Below, piece by piece: positions 25,182 through 33,556 of a stretch of DNA of 64,000 nucleotides; positions within the stretch are counted from its first letter, which is position 1; each line of letters opens with the position of its first letter. Where the stretch lies: contig CAZSSH010000009.1 of NCBI GenBank assembly GCA_964609825.1, positions 375,064 to 439,063 on the forward strand. The letters are read 5' to 3'. The position numbers and the translations under genes were made by a program. Source of the DNA: CAZSSH01 sp964609825. Lineage in GTDB: Bacteria > Verrucomicrobiota > Lentisphaeria > Victivallales > Victivallaceae. The notes beneath the pieces were generated by a model. It saw nothing but the letters and a program-made list of their open reading frames with translations. It did not search any database and had not been told where the DNA came from.

Positions 25182-26957
25182 TTATTTGAGTTCAAACGAA
25201 AAAACTTTGGCTTTTTTGCCGCCCCAGCTCGAGTAAATCTTGAGCCGGACACCTGCAGTTTTGACGGGGGCAAACGACACCGGAACGTAACGGTGAAAAT
25301 TCTCCAAATTGCGGTAGATTTCGACCCAGTTTTGCTTTTTGTCCAATACCTCAATCGCGAAATCGCGCACCAGTTTGGCGGGCATGGCGCGCAACTCGGG
25401 GGTGCCCTCGACGCACATCTGGCGCTTGACATCATCGAGATCGCTGTCAAAGACGAGGCGGCAGCCCTTTACCGTCACGGCCTTTTTAAATTGGTAGGTC
25501 GCGGTCTCGTTGCGGGCAAATTCTTTGCCGTGATTGATTTTTTCCCAGTTGCGCTCAAAGCCGTTGGCGACGAGCGGGAAATCGTGATTTTCCGCCGGGG
25601 ACTGTTTGGCGCTTTTGCGTTTAACCGGGGTGATCTTTTCCCAGTCACGGTCAAAGCCGTCGCGCAAAACGGGGTGATCGAGCTCGCCTGACAAAGAGAG
25701 CTCCGAGACTTCGCGCCGGAGACCGGGGATGAATTGATCCTGATCCATCAACGTTTGCTGCAACTCGTTGAGGTGCTGCTCATAGACGCCGCGCGGCGTG
25801 GTGCCGTATTTGACGGCCAAGGCGGCCGCGGTACCGATCGCCTGACCCATGGTGGCGCAAGTGGCCATCACCCGGGTCGAGCTCATCGCCATGTGGGTGG
25901 CCGAAATGTTGCGCCCGGCGAAAAATAGGTTGTCAATGTTGACCGAGTACAAGGAGCGGTACGGAATCCCGTAGGGGGACGGCGCCGGGTGAAAGATCGT
26001 CGGCTCGCCGGGGTAATAGATGGCCTCGGGGTGATGATCGTCCATCGACCAGCCGCCGTAGCAGACTTTGTCGGCAAATTCGCCGCCGGCTTCGACTTCT
26101 TTTTGGCAGAGGATGTGGTCGCCCTCATAGCGGATGTTTTCGCGCTTGCCGGGCAGACTCCCGATCCAGTCGAGCTCCCAGTTGTGGCCGCGCTTGTCGG
26201 GATGATTTTTGATGTACTCCCAGGTGCCGTAGGCGATTTTAAAGAGCTCGTCGCGGATTGCGTCGGCATCTTTGATGGTGTCTTTTAAGCCGCCGAACTC
26301 CATCCACCAAAAATTGTGCCCGGTGGGGCGCATGTCACGTTTTGGGCAGGTATTTTCGTCATAATGGTAGGCCCATGCGGGAGCACGGAACGGGATATGC
26401 TTATCGGTCGCCCGAAGCTGGATTAAGATACTGTTGCCCATGGTTTTGGCGTCGGATTCGGTCGGGGCGTGGCACTCGTCAAACTCTCTTTGGCTCTCGC
26501 GGCCGCGGCGGTAACGGGCACCGGAGCTGCGCAATATGCTGTCGCCGGAGCAATCGGCAAAGAGAGTACCCTCAATCAGATAGTCCTCGTATTGTAAAAG
26601 ATGCCATGCTTTGACGGCGACGATCTTGCCGTTTTCGACCACGGTTTTGCGGACAGTGGTGTTTAAAAATATGGTGAGATTTTTTTCCTCTTTGGCCAAA
26701 GAGTACATGACATCGTCCCAAATCGTGTAGCGCAAGGTTGGGTTGTAATAATAATTGTTGAGCTGGACTTCCTCCAGCAATCCCGTTTCCTTGACGTCAT
26801 GGGCGCCGCAGATCCACATCCTTACTTCACTTGACGCATTGCCGCCAAACATCGGCCGATCCTGAATGATCGCCGTTTTGATCCCGTTGCGCGCCGCGCT
26901 CACCGCCGCGCACAATCCCGCCATGCCGCCGCCGACAACCACAAAATCGAATTTCAT
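25182..26957 (-). CDS. FAD-dependent oxidoreductase with C-terminal discoidin-like domain
   Basis: ATG 26957 was chosen because GGAGG lies 10 bp upstream; an upstream in-frame ATG (26993) has none. The product has 591 aa. The FAD-binding motif FVVVGGGMAGLCAAVSAARN starts at residue 4, then FGGNASSEVRMWICGAHD, FADCSGDSILRSSGARYRRG and FFAGRNISATHMAMSSTRVM. Residues 470-591 form a beta-rich module resembling F5/8 type C (discoidin) domains, with KEFARNETATYQFKKAVTV and VKTAGVRLKIYSSWGG. The combination suggests a sugar-directed oxidoreductase. It forms a two-gene operon with the smaller FAD protein and is divergent from the PocR-AraC regulator. Confidence 0.88.
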   Translation of the reverse strand: MKFDFVVVGGGMAGLCAAVSAARNGIKTAIIQDRPMFGGNASSEVRMWICGAHDVKETGLLEEVQLNNYYYNPTLRYTIWDDVMYSLAKEEKNLTIFLNTTVRKTVVENGKIVAVKAWHLLQYEDYLIEGTLFADCSGDSILRSSGARYRRGRESQREFDECHAPTESDAKTMGNSILIQLRATDKHIPFRAPAWAYHYDENTCPKRDMRPTGHNFWWMEFGGLKDTIKDADAIRDELFKIAYGTWEYIKNHPDKRGHNWELDWIGSLPGKRENIRYEGDHILCQKEVEAGGEFADKVCYGGWSMDDHHPEAIYYPGEPTIFHPAPSPYGIPYRSLYSVNIDNLFFAGRNISATHMAMSSTRVMATCATMGQAIGTAAALAVKYGTTPRGVYEQHLNELQQTLMDQDQFIPGLRREVSELSLSGELDHPVLRDGFDRDWEKITPVKRKSAKQSPAENHDFPLVANGFERNWEKINHGKEFARNETATYQFKKAVTVKGCRLVFDSDLDDVKRQMCVEGTPELRAMPAKLVRDFAIEVLDKKQNWVEIYRNLENFHRYVPVSFAPVKTAGVRLKIYSSWGGKKAKVFSFELK

Positions 26958-26977
26958 CGTAAAATCCTCCGTTTTTA

Positions 26978-26990
26978 CCGTTTGAAACGG
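26978..26990. promoter_or_regulatory. 13-bp palindrome upstream of the FAD oxidoreductase operon
   Basis: CCGTTTGAAACGG reads the same on both strands around its central base and lies 20 bp before the oxidoreductase start, in the gap shared with the divergent AraC-type gene. It could be an operator or a small leader hairpin. Confidence 0.3.
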
Positions 26991-27041
26991 CATTTTTTAA
27001 TGTTCACAATCTTTAATTTAACGTTTTTTTGGGAAAAAACC

Positions 27042-27070
27042 TTGACTTATTTGAGAATTAATCTTAAATT
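27042..27070 (+). promoter_or_regulatory. Promoter of the PocR-AraC regulator gene
   Basis: TTGACT (27042-27047) and TAAATT (27065-27070) are separated by 17 bp. It lies downstream of an in-frame ATG at 26982 and supports the start at 27093. Confidence 0.55.
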
Positions 27071-27092
27071 ATCACAGGTTTGGAGAAAAAGT

Positions 27093-27932
27093 ATGAAATT
27101 ATCCGAGTTGCTGCATTTGACGGAGTTGGAAACCGGCGGGTTATTGAGTCTGGAGATTTTTCATTTGGTTTTTTACAAGTGCGACAGTCTCAAACTCGAG
27201 CCCGACCAATACATCCACCGCGGCGAATACTGCATGTACATCAAGCAGCAGGCGCGGTACGGCGAGTGCGCCGAAAATAAAAAGAACAGTATGATTTTGG
27301 CCGGGCGCGGCCACTCCTTTTGCGGGGTTTGTCCGCACGGGATCTGGGAGCTGGCAATGCCGGTCAAAATCGACGGCAAAACGGCGGCGATTCTCTATTT
27401 GGGGTATTTCCGCGAAGCCAAGCGCGAGTTGACGCCGCCATCGTACATCAAGCCCTTTGCCGGGCGCAAGCCGGAGGTGATCACGGCGGCCAAGAAGGAG
27501 TTGGTCCGGCGCGCCGGGGCGTTTATCCGCAAATTTATTGAGCTGGAGGCCCGGCTTTTCATTGCCGGGGGCGGCCTTGACTGCAAGCAAAACACGGAAG
27601 AGTTTTATTTGGAGAATTGTCACCGGTTTATCGAGCGCCATTACCGCAAAAACATTGCCTTAAGCGATCTCTCCGAGGTCTTGCAGCTCAATGCCAATTA
27701 TTTGGGAGCATTGCTCAAAAAAAAGAGCGGCAAAACCTTTCGCCAACTCTTGAATGAGCGGCGGCTCACCGAGGCGGCGGGGTTTCTCAAACTCCACTAC
27801 AAGCTCTCCGTGAGCCAAGTCGCCCAAAATTGCGGCTACAACGACAGCAACTATTTTTGCCGGGTCTTTACCGAAAAATTCGGGATGTCGCCCACGGCCT
27901 ACCGGCGGCATCCCGGCGACAGCGGCAAATAA
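27093..27932 (+). CDS. AraC-family regulator with PocR sensor domain
   Basis: ATG 27093 has GGAG 8 bp upstream and lies just after the promoter, giving 279 aa. Residues 5-150 form a PocR-type ligand-sensing domain, seen in the conserved Cys-containing string HSFCGVCPHGIWELAMPV followed by GKTAAILYLGYF; the cysteines could hold a metal. Residues 175-275 are two AraC helix-turn-helix units (NIALSDLSEVLQLNANYLG; LSVSQVAQNCGYNDSNYFCR) ending in FGMSPTAYRR. It is divergent from the two FAD oxidoreductases and is probably their activator. PocR domains usually bind small carbon compounds; the ligand here is unknown. Confidence 0.9.
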   Translation: MKLSELLHLTELETGGLLSLEIFHLVFYKCDSLKLEPDQYIHRGEYCMYIKQQARYGECAENKKNSMILAGRGHSFCGVCPHGIWELAMPVKIDGKTAAILYLGYFREAKRELTPPSYIKPFAGRKPEVITAAKKELVRRAGAFIRKFIELEARLFIAGGGLDCKQNTEEFYLENCHRFIERHYRKNIALSDLSEVLQLNANYLGALLKKKSGKTFRQLLNERRLTEAAGFLKLHYKLSVSQVAQNCGYNDSNYFCRVFTEKFGMSPTAYRRHPGDSGK

Positions 27933-28625
27933 TTATCGTGCGTCCCAAAAATAATTGGGCGTAGTTTCCGGGATTTCCACGCCTTTCATCCCCTCGACGT
28001 GACCGTCGATAAAGGTGACATTGGCCCCGGCATTGCCGAGGTGACGCCACAAATTGGTACCTTGGATGATGGTCGATTTGTTCCACGCACAGCCGTCCGG
28101 GTAGCTGTTGGCACCGCCGATGCGGTACATGTCAAAGAGCATCGCGTTTTTGGACGGGTGTTTGATTTTGTTCCACGGACGGTATGTGGGGTTGGCGGTG
28201 GCGGCGCTTCCGCCGTTTTGAGTGACGATGTAGCCGTTGATGCCGTAGTGGATCGACTCTTTGGTGGTGTCAAATTCGCGCGAGGACGGGCAGGCCAACG
28301 GCCCTTTGGGAATATAGCGGCTGGGGCCCATATATTTGGCGTAGCACCAGTCGGTGACGTTGATCCCCTGTTGGATGTAAGGCATCAGCATATCCTGCCA
28401 TTTGCCGTTGTATGTGGGGCCGATGTTGCCGTTCCACGCCGGGGCGACACGGTTGGTGTCAACGTACATGATCATGTAGGTGCCGACCTGACGCAGATTG
28501 CTAGCGCATTTGATGTCTTTGGCCTTGTCGCGCGCTTTGTTGAGGGCGGGCAACAGCATCGATGCCAAAATGGCGATGATGGCGATGACGACGAGGAGCT
28601 CGATGAGGGTAAAAAGTTTTTTCAT
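27933..28625 (-). CDS. Prepilin-like (pseudopilin) protein of the DGHV type
   Basis: The 230-residue protein starts MKKLFTLIELLVVIAIIAIL, an uncapped type IV/type II prepilin signal with Glu at +5 of the expected mature form. PilD-type peptidase should cut before the Phe after MKKL, leaving a membrane-inserting helix (to residue 25) and a periplasmic head. The C-terminus has RHLGNAGANVTFIDGHVEG, the His...DGHV block typical of Lentisphaerota/Planctomycetota pseudopilins. It lies 18 bp downstream of a LacI regulator gene and is probably cotranscribed, not part of a pilus gene cluster. Its stop abuts that of the convergent AraC gene. Confidence 0.93.
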   Translation of the reverse strand: MKKLFTLIELLVVIAIIAILASMLLPALNKARDKAKDIKCASNLRQVGTYMIMYVDTNRVAPAWNGNIGPTYNGKWQDMLMPYIQQGINVTDWCYAKYMGPSRYIPKGPLACPSSREFDTTKESIHYGINGYIVTQNGGSAATANPTYRPWNKIKHPSKNAMLFDMYRIGGANSYPDGCAWNKSTIIQGTNLWRHLGNAGANVTFIDGHVEGMKGVEIPETTPNYFWDAR

Positions 28626-28643
28626 GATACAAATATCCTTATG

Positions 28644-29615
28644 TTATTGGGTGGTTTCCTGCGGGGTAAATAAACACGCAATATGTTTTGCCTCCTGCGA
28701 GCGGTGCTCCAGCAACTCAAAAATATTGTCAACCAGTTGCTGAGTGTCGACCGCAAGGTGTGACAATGCCGGGATTTGCAATTTGCCGATTTTGGCGATG
28801 CCGATCCCGGCAATTTCGATATCGTGCGGGATTTTTAGTCCGCGGCGCTGCAAACGGTTGGACAAAATCACCGCCGACTCGCTGCCGCCCACCAGCCACG
28901 CTTTGGGTGCATCCGGCCGGGTGATGGCCGTTTCGTCAAAGTCAAAGCAAAACAAGTGATCATTGACATGGCAGTCGTGCAACTCGACCGTGCAACCGTA
29001 CTTGCCCGCGGCGGTCTCTAGTGCCTCAATTTTATTGGACTCCTCGGTCAAGTGGCCGATATAGCCGATTCGGCGGTGGCGCACACTCCAGAGTCGGATC
29101 AGCTCGTCCATGCCGGGGCTGTGATCGCAAAATACTGCAGCGGTGCCCTCGGGGTGATAATTGTAAACCACCGTGGGAATTTTTTCGGTACGGATGATTT
29201 TGAGCAAATCCGCGTGTTTCTCCAAACTTCCGGGGAGATAAATGATCCCGTCAACTCCAACAGACAAGAGATTCTTTAACGCCTGATGCTCTTTGGCAAG
29301 TGACCACTCGGTGGCGGAGATCAGCAAATGTTTGCCGCGCGCGGCCGCAGCCACCAATGCGTCGCCGGTCAATTGCGAGTAAAACAAGGAGGAGATATCG
29401 CCGACCACCAAGCCGATGGTGTTGGTCTTGCCGCTCCGTAAAATCCGGCCGGCCATTTGCGGACGGTAATTGAGTTTTTGCGCACAGTCGATGATCCGCT
29501 GGCGGGTCTCGGCTTTGAGGCGGCCGGCCAAGGCTTTGTTGTTAAGCACCAACGAAACGGTTGAGACATCGACTTGTGTCTCATTGGCGATATCGGCTAA
29601 AGTGCTGCGTTTCAT
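28644..29615 (-). CDS. LacI-family transcriptional regulator
   Basis: ATG 29615 was preferred over the in-frame ATG four codons upstream because GGAG lies 6 bp before it and the family normally begins right at the helix-turn-helix. The 323-residue protein opens MKRSTLADIANETQVDVSTV, with hinge and KLNYRPQMAGRILRSGKTNT, then a sugar-sensor domain (IGLVVGDISSLFYSQLTG; DGIIYLPGS; IPHDIEIAGIG). A perfect palindrome in its promoter (29633-29646) suggests that it represses itself and the pseudopilin gene downstream. The ligand is not evident. Confidence 0.93.
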   Translation of the reverse strand: MKRSTLADIANETQVDVSTVSLVLNNKALAGRLKAETRQRIIDCAQKLNYRPQMAGRILRSGKTNTIGLVVGDISSLFYSQLTGDALVAAAARGKHLLISATEWSLAKEHQALKNLLSVGVDGIIYLPGSLEKHADLLKIIRTEKIPTVVYNYHPEGTAAVFCDHSPGMDELIRLWSVRHRRIGYIGHLTEESNKIEALETAAGKYGCTVELHDCHVNDHLFCFDFDETAITRPDAPKAWLVGGSESAVILSNRLQRRGLKIPHDIEIAGIGIAKIGKLQIPALSHLAVDTQQLVDNIFELLEHRSQEAKHIACLFTPQETTQ

Positions 29616-29632
29616 TGGCGACTCCATTTTTG

Positions 29633-29682
29633 TTCAAACGTTTGAATAGTTATATTATAGCAGAAATTAACCAATAAGTCAA
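29633..29682 (-). promoter_or_regulatory. Consensus promoter and LacI operator
   Basis: On the minus strand, TTGACT (29677-29682) and TATAAT (29654-29659) are separated by 17 bp. The palindrome TTCAAACGTTTGAA (29633-29646), with the central CG of LacI operators, lies at the transcription start and is well placed for autorepression. Confidence 0.75.
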
Positions 29683-29710
29683 GCGTAAATGCATTTTTTT
29701 TTATTTCGGC

Positions 29711-29752
29711 AAAAAAAACGGCGTTGACGGCAAAAGGCGCCGGTCAACGCCG
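29711..29752 (-). terminator. Intrinsic terminator of the GH5 gene
   Basis: On the minus strand, a 10-bp perfect stem (CGGCGTTGAC and its complement, 29719-29728 and 29743-29752) with a 14-nt loop is followed by a T8 tract at 29711-29718, 18 bp after the GH5 stop. Confidence 0.88.
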
Positions 29753-29769
29753 ATGATTGAAGCAAATGC

Positions 29770-31299
29770 TTATTTTACGTTCTTTTTGAGCCCCTCCAGC
29801 AATACTTCTTTGCGTTTGGTATTGGGCACGGGGGTGTTGACCTCCGGGTCGTCGCTGTACTCGACGCTCCAGCCGGGCCACTCGCGGAAGGCGTGATAGC
29901 TCCAGTCCCAGTGGTACTCCTCAAAGATATCGATCAAATCCTTGAGATAATCCGCCGCGCCGGGCGCCCAGCGGACGCAGCCGAATTCGCCGACGTAGAT
30001 CCGGGCGCCGGTCTTTTGCTGAAATTCGCGCGCTCTGGCTAATTCTTTGCGCAGATACTCTTTGTTGTACCCTTTGCTTTCGTCCGGGTAGCCCTGAAAC
30101 GGTTTCTGGTCGGGGCGCAACTGGTGGGTCAGCTGACCGGGGGTATAAAAGTGGATGCTGTAAATGATGTCGGGTTCATTAAATACCGGCAAAAACTCCA
30201 GATCGTCATAATTTGCCATGCGGTCGGACTCGATGATGATCGGTGTTTTTGGGTCGACGGCGCGGATCGCCTTGATGGTGCGTTGGGCCAACTCGGGCCA
30301 CGACGGATCGCCCGGCTTGAGATTGCGCGAGTGCGGTTCGTTAAGGATATCGTAACCCCAGACGGCCGGGTGCTTGCCGTAGCGTTTGGCGATTTCCTGC
30401 CAGACGTCGATCAAATATTGCTGCCCGGCCGCGGAGCCGAGGACCAGTTTGCCGCCCTCAAACGGGTGGAGGTCAATTACCACATGGATGTGGTGACGCG
30501 CGGCGGAATCCAAAACAGTTGCGAGATTGTCGATGTTTTTGGCGGTTTCGGCCTTGTACTCGTCAAGCGTGTACTCGCGGCCCAAACTGCGGTTGAGCTG
30601 CCAGCGGACAAGGCCGACGTTCCACTTCTCCATTTCCGCAAAATCTTCTTCTTTAAACGAGTTGGGCGACATCACGCCGCGGCGGACAGTCGGATCCATC
30701 GTATATTTGGCCTGGGGGATCGGGGTTTGCTTTAACGTGGACACCGGGCTGGCGTTGGCTTTAAAAAACTTGATGTTGCGAAACGACACCGTGCCGGTGG
30801 ACTGCTGAAGCCCGAGCACCAGATTGGCCTTTTTTACATCGCCCGGGATGGCAAGATTGCTGTTGGCGGTGTACCACTTTCGCGTCCCCATGTTGCGCTG
30901 CCAGCCGGGGTTGAGGTCGGGGTACTCCTCTTTGCCGTTGCTGGTAAAGGTGACCATAAATTTGATCCCGTTCCATGGATTTTTGGGCTGAGTCACATTG
31001 GTGCACTCGATGTCGCCCGAGGAGTAGATGCCGCCGCCGTCAAGCTTCATCGCCGCAATATCCAACGGAATGGTCACCGCGCCTTTAAAGGAGGCTTGGT
31101 CTTCGCCCGGCGGGATGCTGATGGTAAGGACATTGGTTCCCTCGTAATCCTTGGCGATTTTGGCGTAAGGGCACTGGGCGACGCGGGTTTTGACCGCCGG
31201 ATCGTCGAGATCCAACGACCAGACGACATCGGCGGCAGTCAGGGCGACGGCGGCGGTGATTGCGGCCAATACGCCGGTAAGTTTGACGGACAGTGACAT
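29770..31299 (-). CDS. Secreted GH5-family glycoside hydrolase (endoglucanase type)
   Basis: The start at 31299 has GAGAGG 7 bp upstream; an ATG two codons earlier (31305) is possible. The product has 509 aa with a signal peptide (1-22, ending ALTA-AD). Residues 25-180 form a beta-sandwich that resembles a carbohydrate-binding module. The TIM-barrel catalytic domain (about 210-500) has acid/base E321 in DILNEPHSRN and nucleophile E438 in YVGEFGCVRW, both as expected for GH5. It should cut beta-linked glucans or mannans outside the cytoplasm. It is monocistronic, with a consensus promoter and a strong terminator. Confidence 0.92.
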   Translation of the reverse strand: MSLSVKLTGVLAAITAAVALTAADVVWSLDLDDPAVKTRVAQCPYAKIAKDYEGTNVLTISIPPGEDQASFKGAVTIPLDIAAMKLDGGGIYSSGDIECTNVTQPKNPWNGIKFMVTFTSNGKEEYPDLNPGWQRNMGTRKWYTANSNLAIPGDVKKANLVLGLQQSTGTVSFRNIKFFKANASPVSTLKQTPIPQAKYTMDPTVRRGVMSPNSFKEEDFAEMEKWNVGLVRWQLNRSLGREYTLDEYKAETAKNIDNLATVLDSAARHHIHVVIDLHPFEGGKLVLGSAAGQQYLIDVWQEIAKRYGKHPAVWGYDILNEPHSRNLKPGDPSWPELAQRTIKAIRAVDPKTPIIIESDRMANYDDLEFLPVFNEPDIIYSIHFYTPGQLTHQLRPDQKPFQGYPDESKGYNKEYLRKELARAREFQQKTGARIYVGEFGCVRWAPGAADYLKDLIDIFEEYHWDWSYHAFREWPGWSVEYSDDPEVNTPVPNTKRKEVLLEGLKKNVK

Positions 31300-31357
31300 G
31301 GGCATCCTCTCTTTCGGGGTTGATTGCTGCGGACTCTTTACGGTAACTTGTCTTCAA

Positions 31358-31386
31358 AGTATACTACAAATCCGGCGGTTTGTCAA
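31358..31386 (-). promoter_or_regulatory. Promoter of the secreted GH5 gene
   Basis: On the minus strand, TTGACA (31381-31386) and TATACT (31358-31363) are separated by 17 bp, giving a leader of about 50 nt. Confidence 0.7.
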
Positions 31387-31426
31387 TCCGTCGAGTGTAA
31401 TTTCTGCTGCACCAAAATGCACCAAA

Positions 31427-32416
31427 TCAGTGCTTGGAGAAAAATTTAGGCGGCGCCACTTTGGCGTAATACGGGTAGCGCCGCATGATTTCCTCGGGGA
31501 GACCCGGGGGAATGTTTTGAAAACGGTGGTACATCCACAGATACTGCTCCGGGTACTCGCGGATGTATTGTTGCGAGATATCCATCAGCTCTTGGATGAC
31601 CGCTTCCTCGCTATCATATTGGGCAAAAGGTTTGCTCAGGTACTCCGAGTGGGCGACCAGCCGGTCGTCTTTGCCCCGCAGACAGCTGCCGTAGATGATG
31701 ACCGCTGGCAAATGGTGCGCCACACAGTATTTCATCAATGCTGCCGGGGCGAGACTGCTGGTGACCGGCAAGCCGAAAAAGTTGACAAAAGCGCCGCCGT
31801 CGCGGATGCGGGTGTTTTGGTCGATCAAGGTGCCGACGCTCAGCCCGGCATTTAAGGCTTTGACCGAGGCGCGCACGGCGCCGGTCGAAAAAATAATCCG
31901 CAAGCCGTTGACTTTTTCGCGGTTGCCGTGATTTAACAAATTGTTGATGTAGGGGTTGCGCACCGGTTTGGCAATCGCGACCATTTTGACGTTGCCGTAA
32001 TAAGGGGCCATCACGCCGGATGCCTCCCAACTGCCCAGGTGGGGGTTGACAAAGATGATGCGTTCGCCGCGCGCCACGTGGCCTTGCAATTGGGCCGTAA
32101 CGTCGGGCGGCAATACGCAGCAGCGCTCGATGCGCTTGGGGTTGCCGTCCATCCAGATGAATTCAAACAAATTGTACATCAAGTGAAAGCAGCTGGCCTT
32201 GGCAATGCGTTTGACTTCCCGGGGGTGCATTTCGGGGAACGCGGTATGGATGTTGCCTTTGATGAGTTTGGCAAACATCGGGATGGCGTAAGTGATCGCC
32301 CCGGCCAATTTGGCAAGCAGTTTTACCCCGCCATGCGGCAACATACGCAACAGGTTGTAGGGGATCAAAATGACCGCGTACTCGACGCGGTGGCGGATGG
32401 GGTCAAACTTGCTCAT
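31427..32416 (-). CDS. Lipid A late acyltransferase (LpxL/HtrB family)
   Basis: The 329-residue enzyme belongs to the LpxL/LpxM acyltransferases, which add secondary acyl chains to Kdo2-lipid A at the inner membrane. The catalytic motif is VNPHLGSWEASG, with the H-x4-E pair required for transfer. An N-terminal hydrophobic stretch (15-50), IDQNTRIRDGGAFVNFFG and the C-terminal YLWMYHRF are further family blocks. It is the last gene of the GT2-proB-acyltransferase run, 5 bp after proB. With lpxB it confirms lipid A synthesis. Whether it corresponds to LpxL or LpxM cannot be decided. Confidence 0.92.
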   Translation of the reverse strand: MSKFDPIRHRVEYAVILIPYNLLRMLPHGGVKLLAKLAGAITYAIPMFAKLIKGNIHTAFPEMHPREVKRIAKASCFHLMYNLFEFIWMDGNPKRIERCCVLPPDVTAQLQGHVARGERIIFVNPHLGSWEASGVMAPYYGNVKMVAIAKPVRNPYINNLLNHGNREKVNGLRIIFSTGAVRASVKALNAGLSVGTLIDQNTRIRDGGAFVNFFGLPVTSSLAPAALMKYCVAHHLPAVIIYGSCLRGKDDRLVAHSEYLSKPFAQYDSEEAVIQELMDISQQYIREYPEQYLWMYHRFQNIPPGLPEEIMRRYPYYAKVAPPKFFSKH

Positions 32417-32421
32417 GTTTT

Positions 32422-33540
32422 TTACAGCACAATCAAATTGTCGCGGTGGACGACCACATTATCGACGTCGCCCAGCTTGGCAAAGACTTGATCGGAGTGC
32501 ATTCCTTTGATATTTTCGCAATCGTTGCGGTCAAAATTGGTGAGGCCGCGGGCAAAGGCGATGCCGTTAAGGTCGGCAATTTCGACGGTGTCGCCGCGCT
32601 TGAAACTGCCGTCCAAGGCTTTGATGCCGCTCGGGAGCAGACTTTTGCCGTTGTCGCGGATGGCTTTGGCCGCCCCGTCGTCCACCGTGATGGTGCCCGA
32701 AATTTTGCTGAAAAAGCTGATCCAGCGCTTGCGGTGCGGAATTTTGTGTTTGCGGGGCAAAAAGACGGTGCCGACATCTTCGCCGTTGAGGATCGACTCC
32801 ATGATGTTGGCGCGCCGCCCGTCGGCGATCCACAAATACTCCCCGGCGCGGGTGACGATCGAGGCCGCCTTAAGTTTGGAGCTCATGCCGCCCACCGAGA
32901 GCTCGGCGTTGTCGGTGCCGAGCGCCATGTCGAGGTGCTCTTTGCCAAGCTCGCCGACGACGGAGATGCGTTCTTTGAGTTCGCCGTTTTCGCTTTTGCG
33001 AAGGCCCTGCTCAGTGGTCAAAATAATCGTCAACTCGGAGTTGGTCAAGGCACCCAGCATCCCGGCCAGCGAGTCGTTGTCGCCAAATTTGAGCTCGGCG
33101 ACGGAAACCGAGTCGTTTTCGTTGACGATCGGCAACACATTGTTGTCCCACAAGGCATTGATGCAATTCATCACATTCAAATAACGCTCTCGGGAGCGCA
33201 AATCGGCGGCGGTGAGCAAGAGTTGCGCCGTTCGGATGTCGTATTTGCGGCACTCCTCCTCATAAATCGCCATCAACCGGCATTGGCCGATGGCGGCCAG
33301 CGCCTGGACTTGGGCGAGCTCTTTGGGGCGGCGGTCAAGATTGAGCGCTTTCATCCCCATCCCGACGGCACCGGAAGTGACGAGCAAGACGCGTTTGTCA
33401 TGGCGGCGCAACAAGTCGATGCTTTTGACCAGAGTGCCGATGGCTTCGCGGCTGGTTAAGAGGCGCGTTCCGGCTTTGACGATAACCTGCCGCGACGAGG
33501 CGATGATCCGTTGCCGGATCTCAATGTTTTCATTTGACAT
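32422..33540 (-). CDS. proB: Glutamate 5-kinase
   Basis: ProB phosphorylates L-glutamate to start proline synthesis. The 372-residue protein has the amino-acid-kinase domain (1-260; VIVKAGTRLLTS, LLVTSGAVGMGMKAL, PIVNENDSVSVAELKFGDND, GGMSSKLKAASIVTRAGE). A C-terminal PUA domain (about 278-370) is present, as in E. coli ProB. The partner proA is not in the window. It lies between a glycosyltransferase gene (16 bp) and an acyltransferase gene (5 bp). Confidence 0.96.
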   Translation of the reverse strand: MSNENIEIRQRIIASSRQVIVKAGTRLLTSREAIGTLVKSIDLLRRHDKRVLLVTSGAVGMGMKALNLDRRPKELAQVQALAAIGQCRLMAIYEEECRKYDIRTAQLLLTAADLRSRERYLNVMNCINALWDNNVLPIVNENDSVSVAELKFGDNDSLAGMLGALTNSELTIILTTEQGLRKSENGELKERISVVGELGKEHLDMALGTDNAELSVGGMSSKLKAASIVTRAGEYLWIADGRRANIMESILNGEDVGTVFLPRKHKIPHRKRWISFFSKISGTITVDDGAAKAIRDNGKSLLPSGIKALDGSFKRGDTVEIADLNGIAFARGLTNFDRNDCENIKGMHSDQVFAKLGDVDNVVVHRDNLIVL

Positions 33541-33556
33541 GGCTGATTTCCGAATG

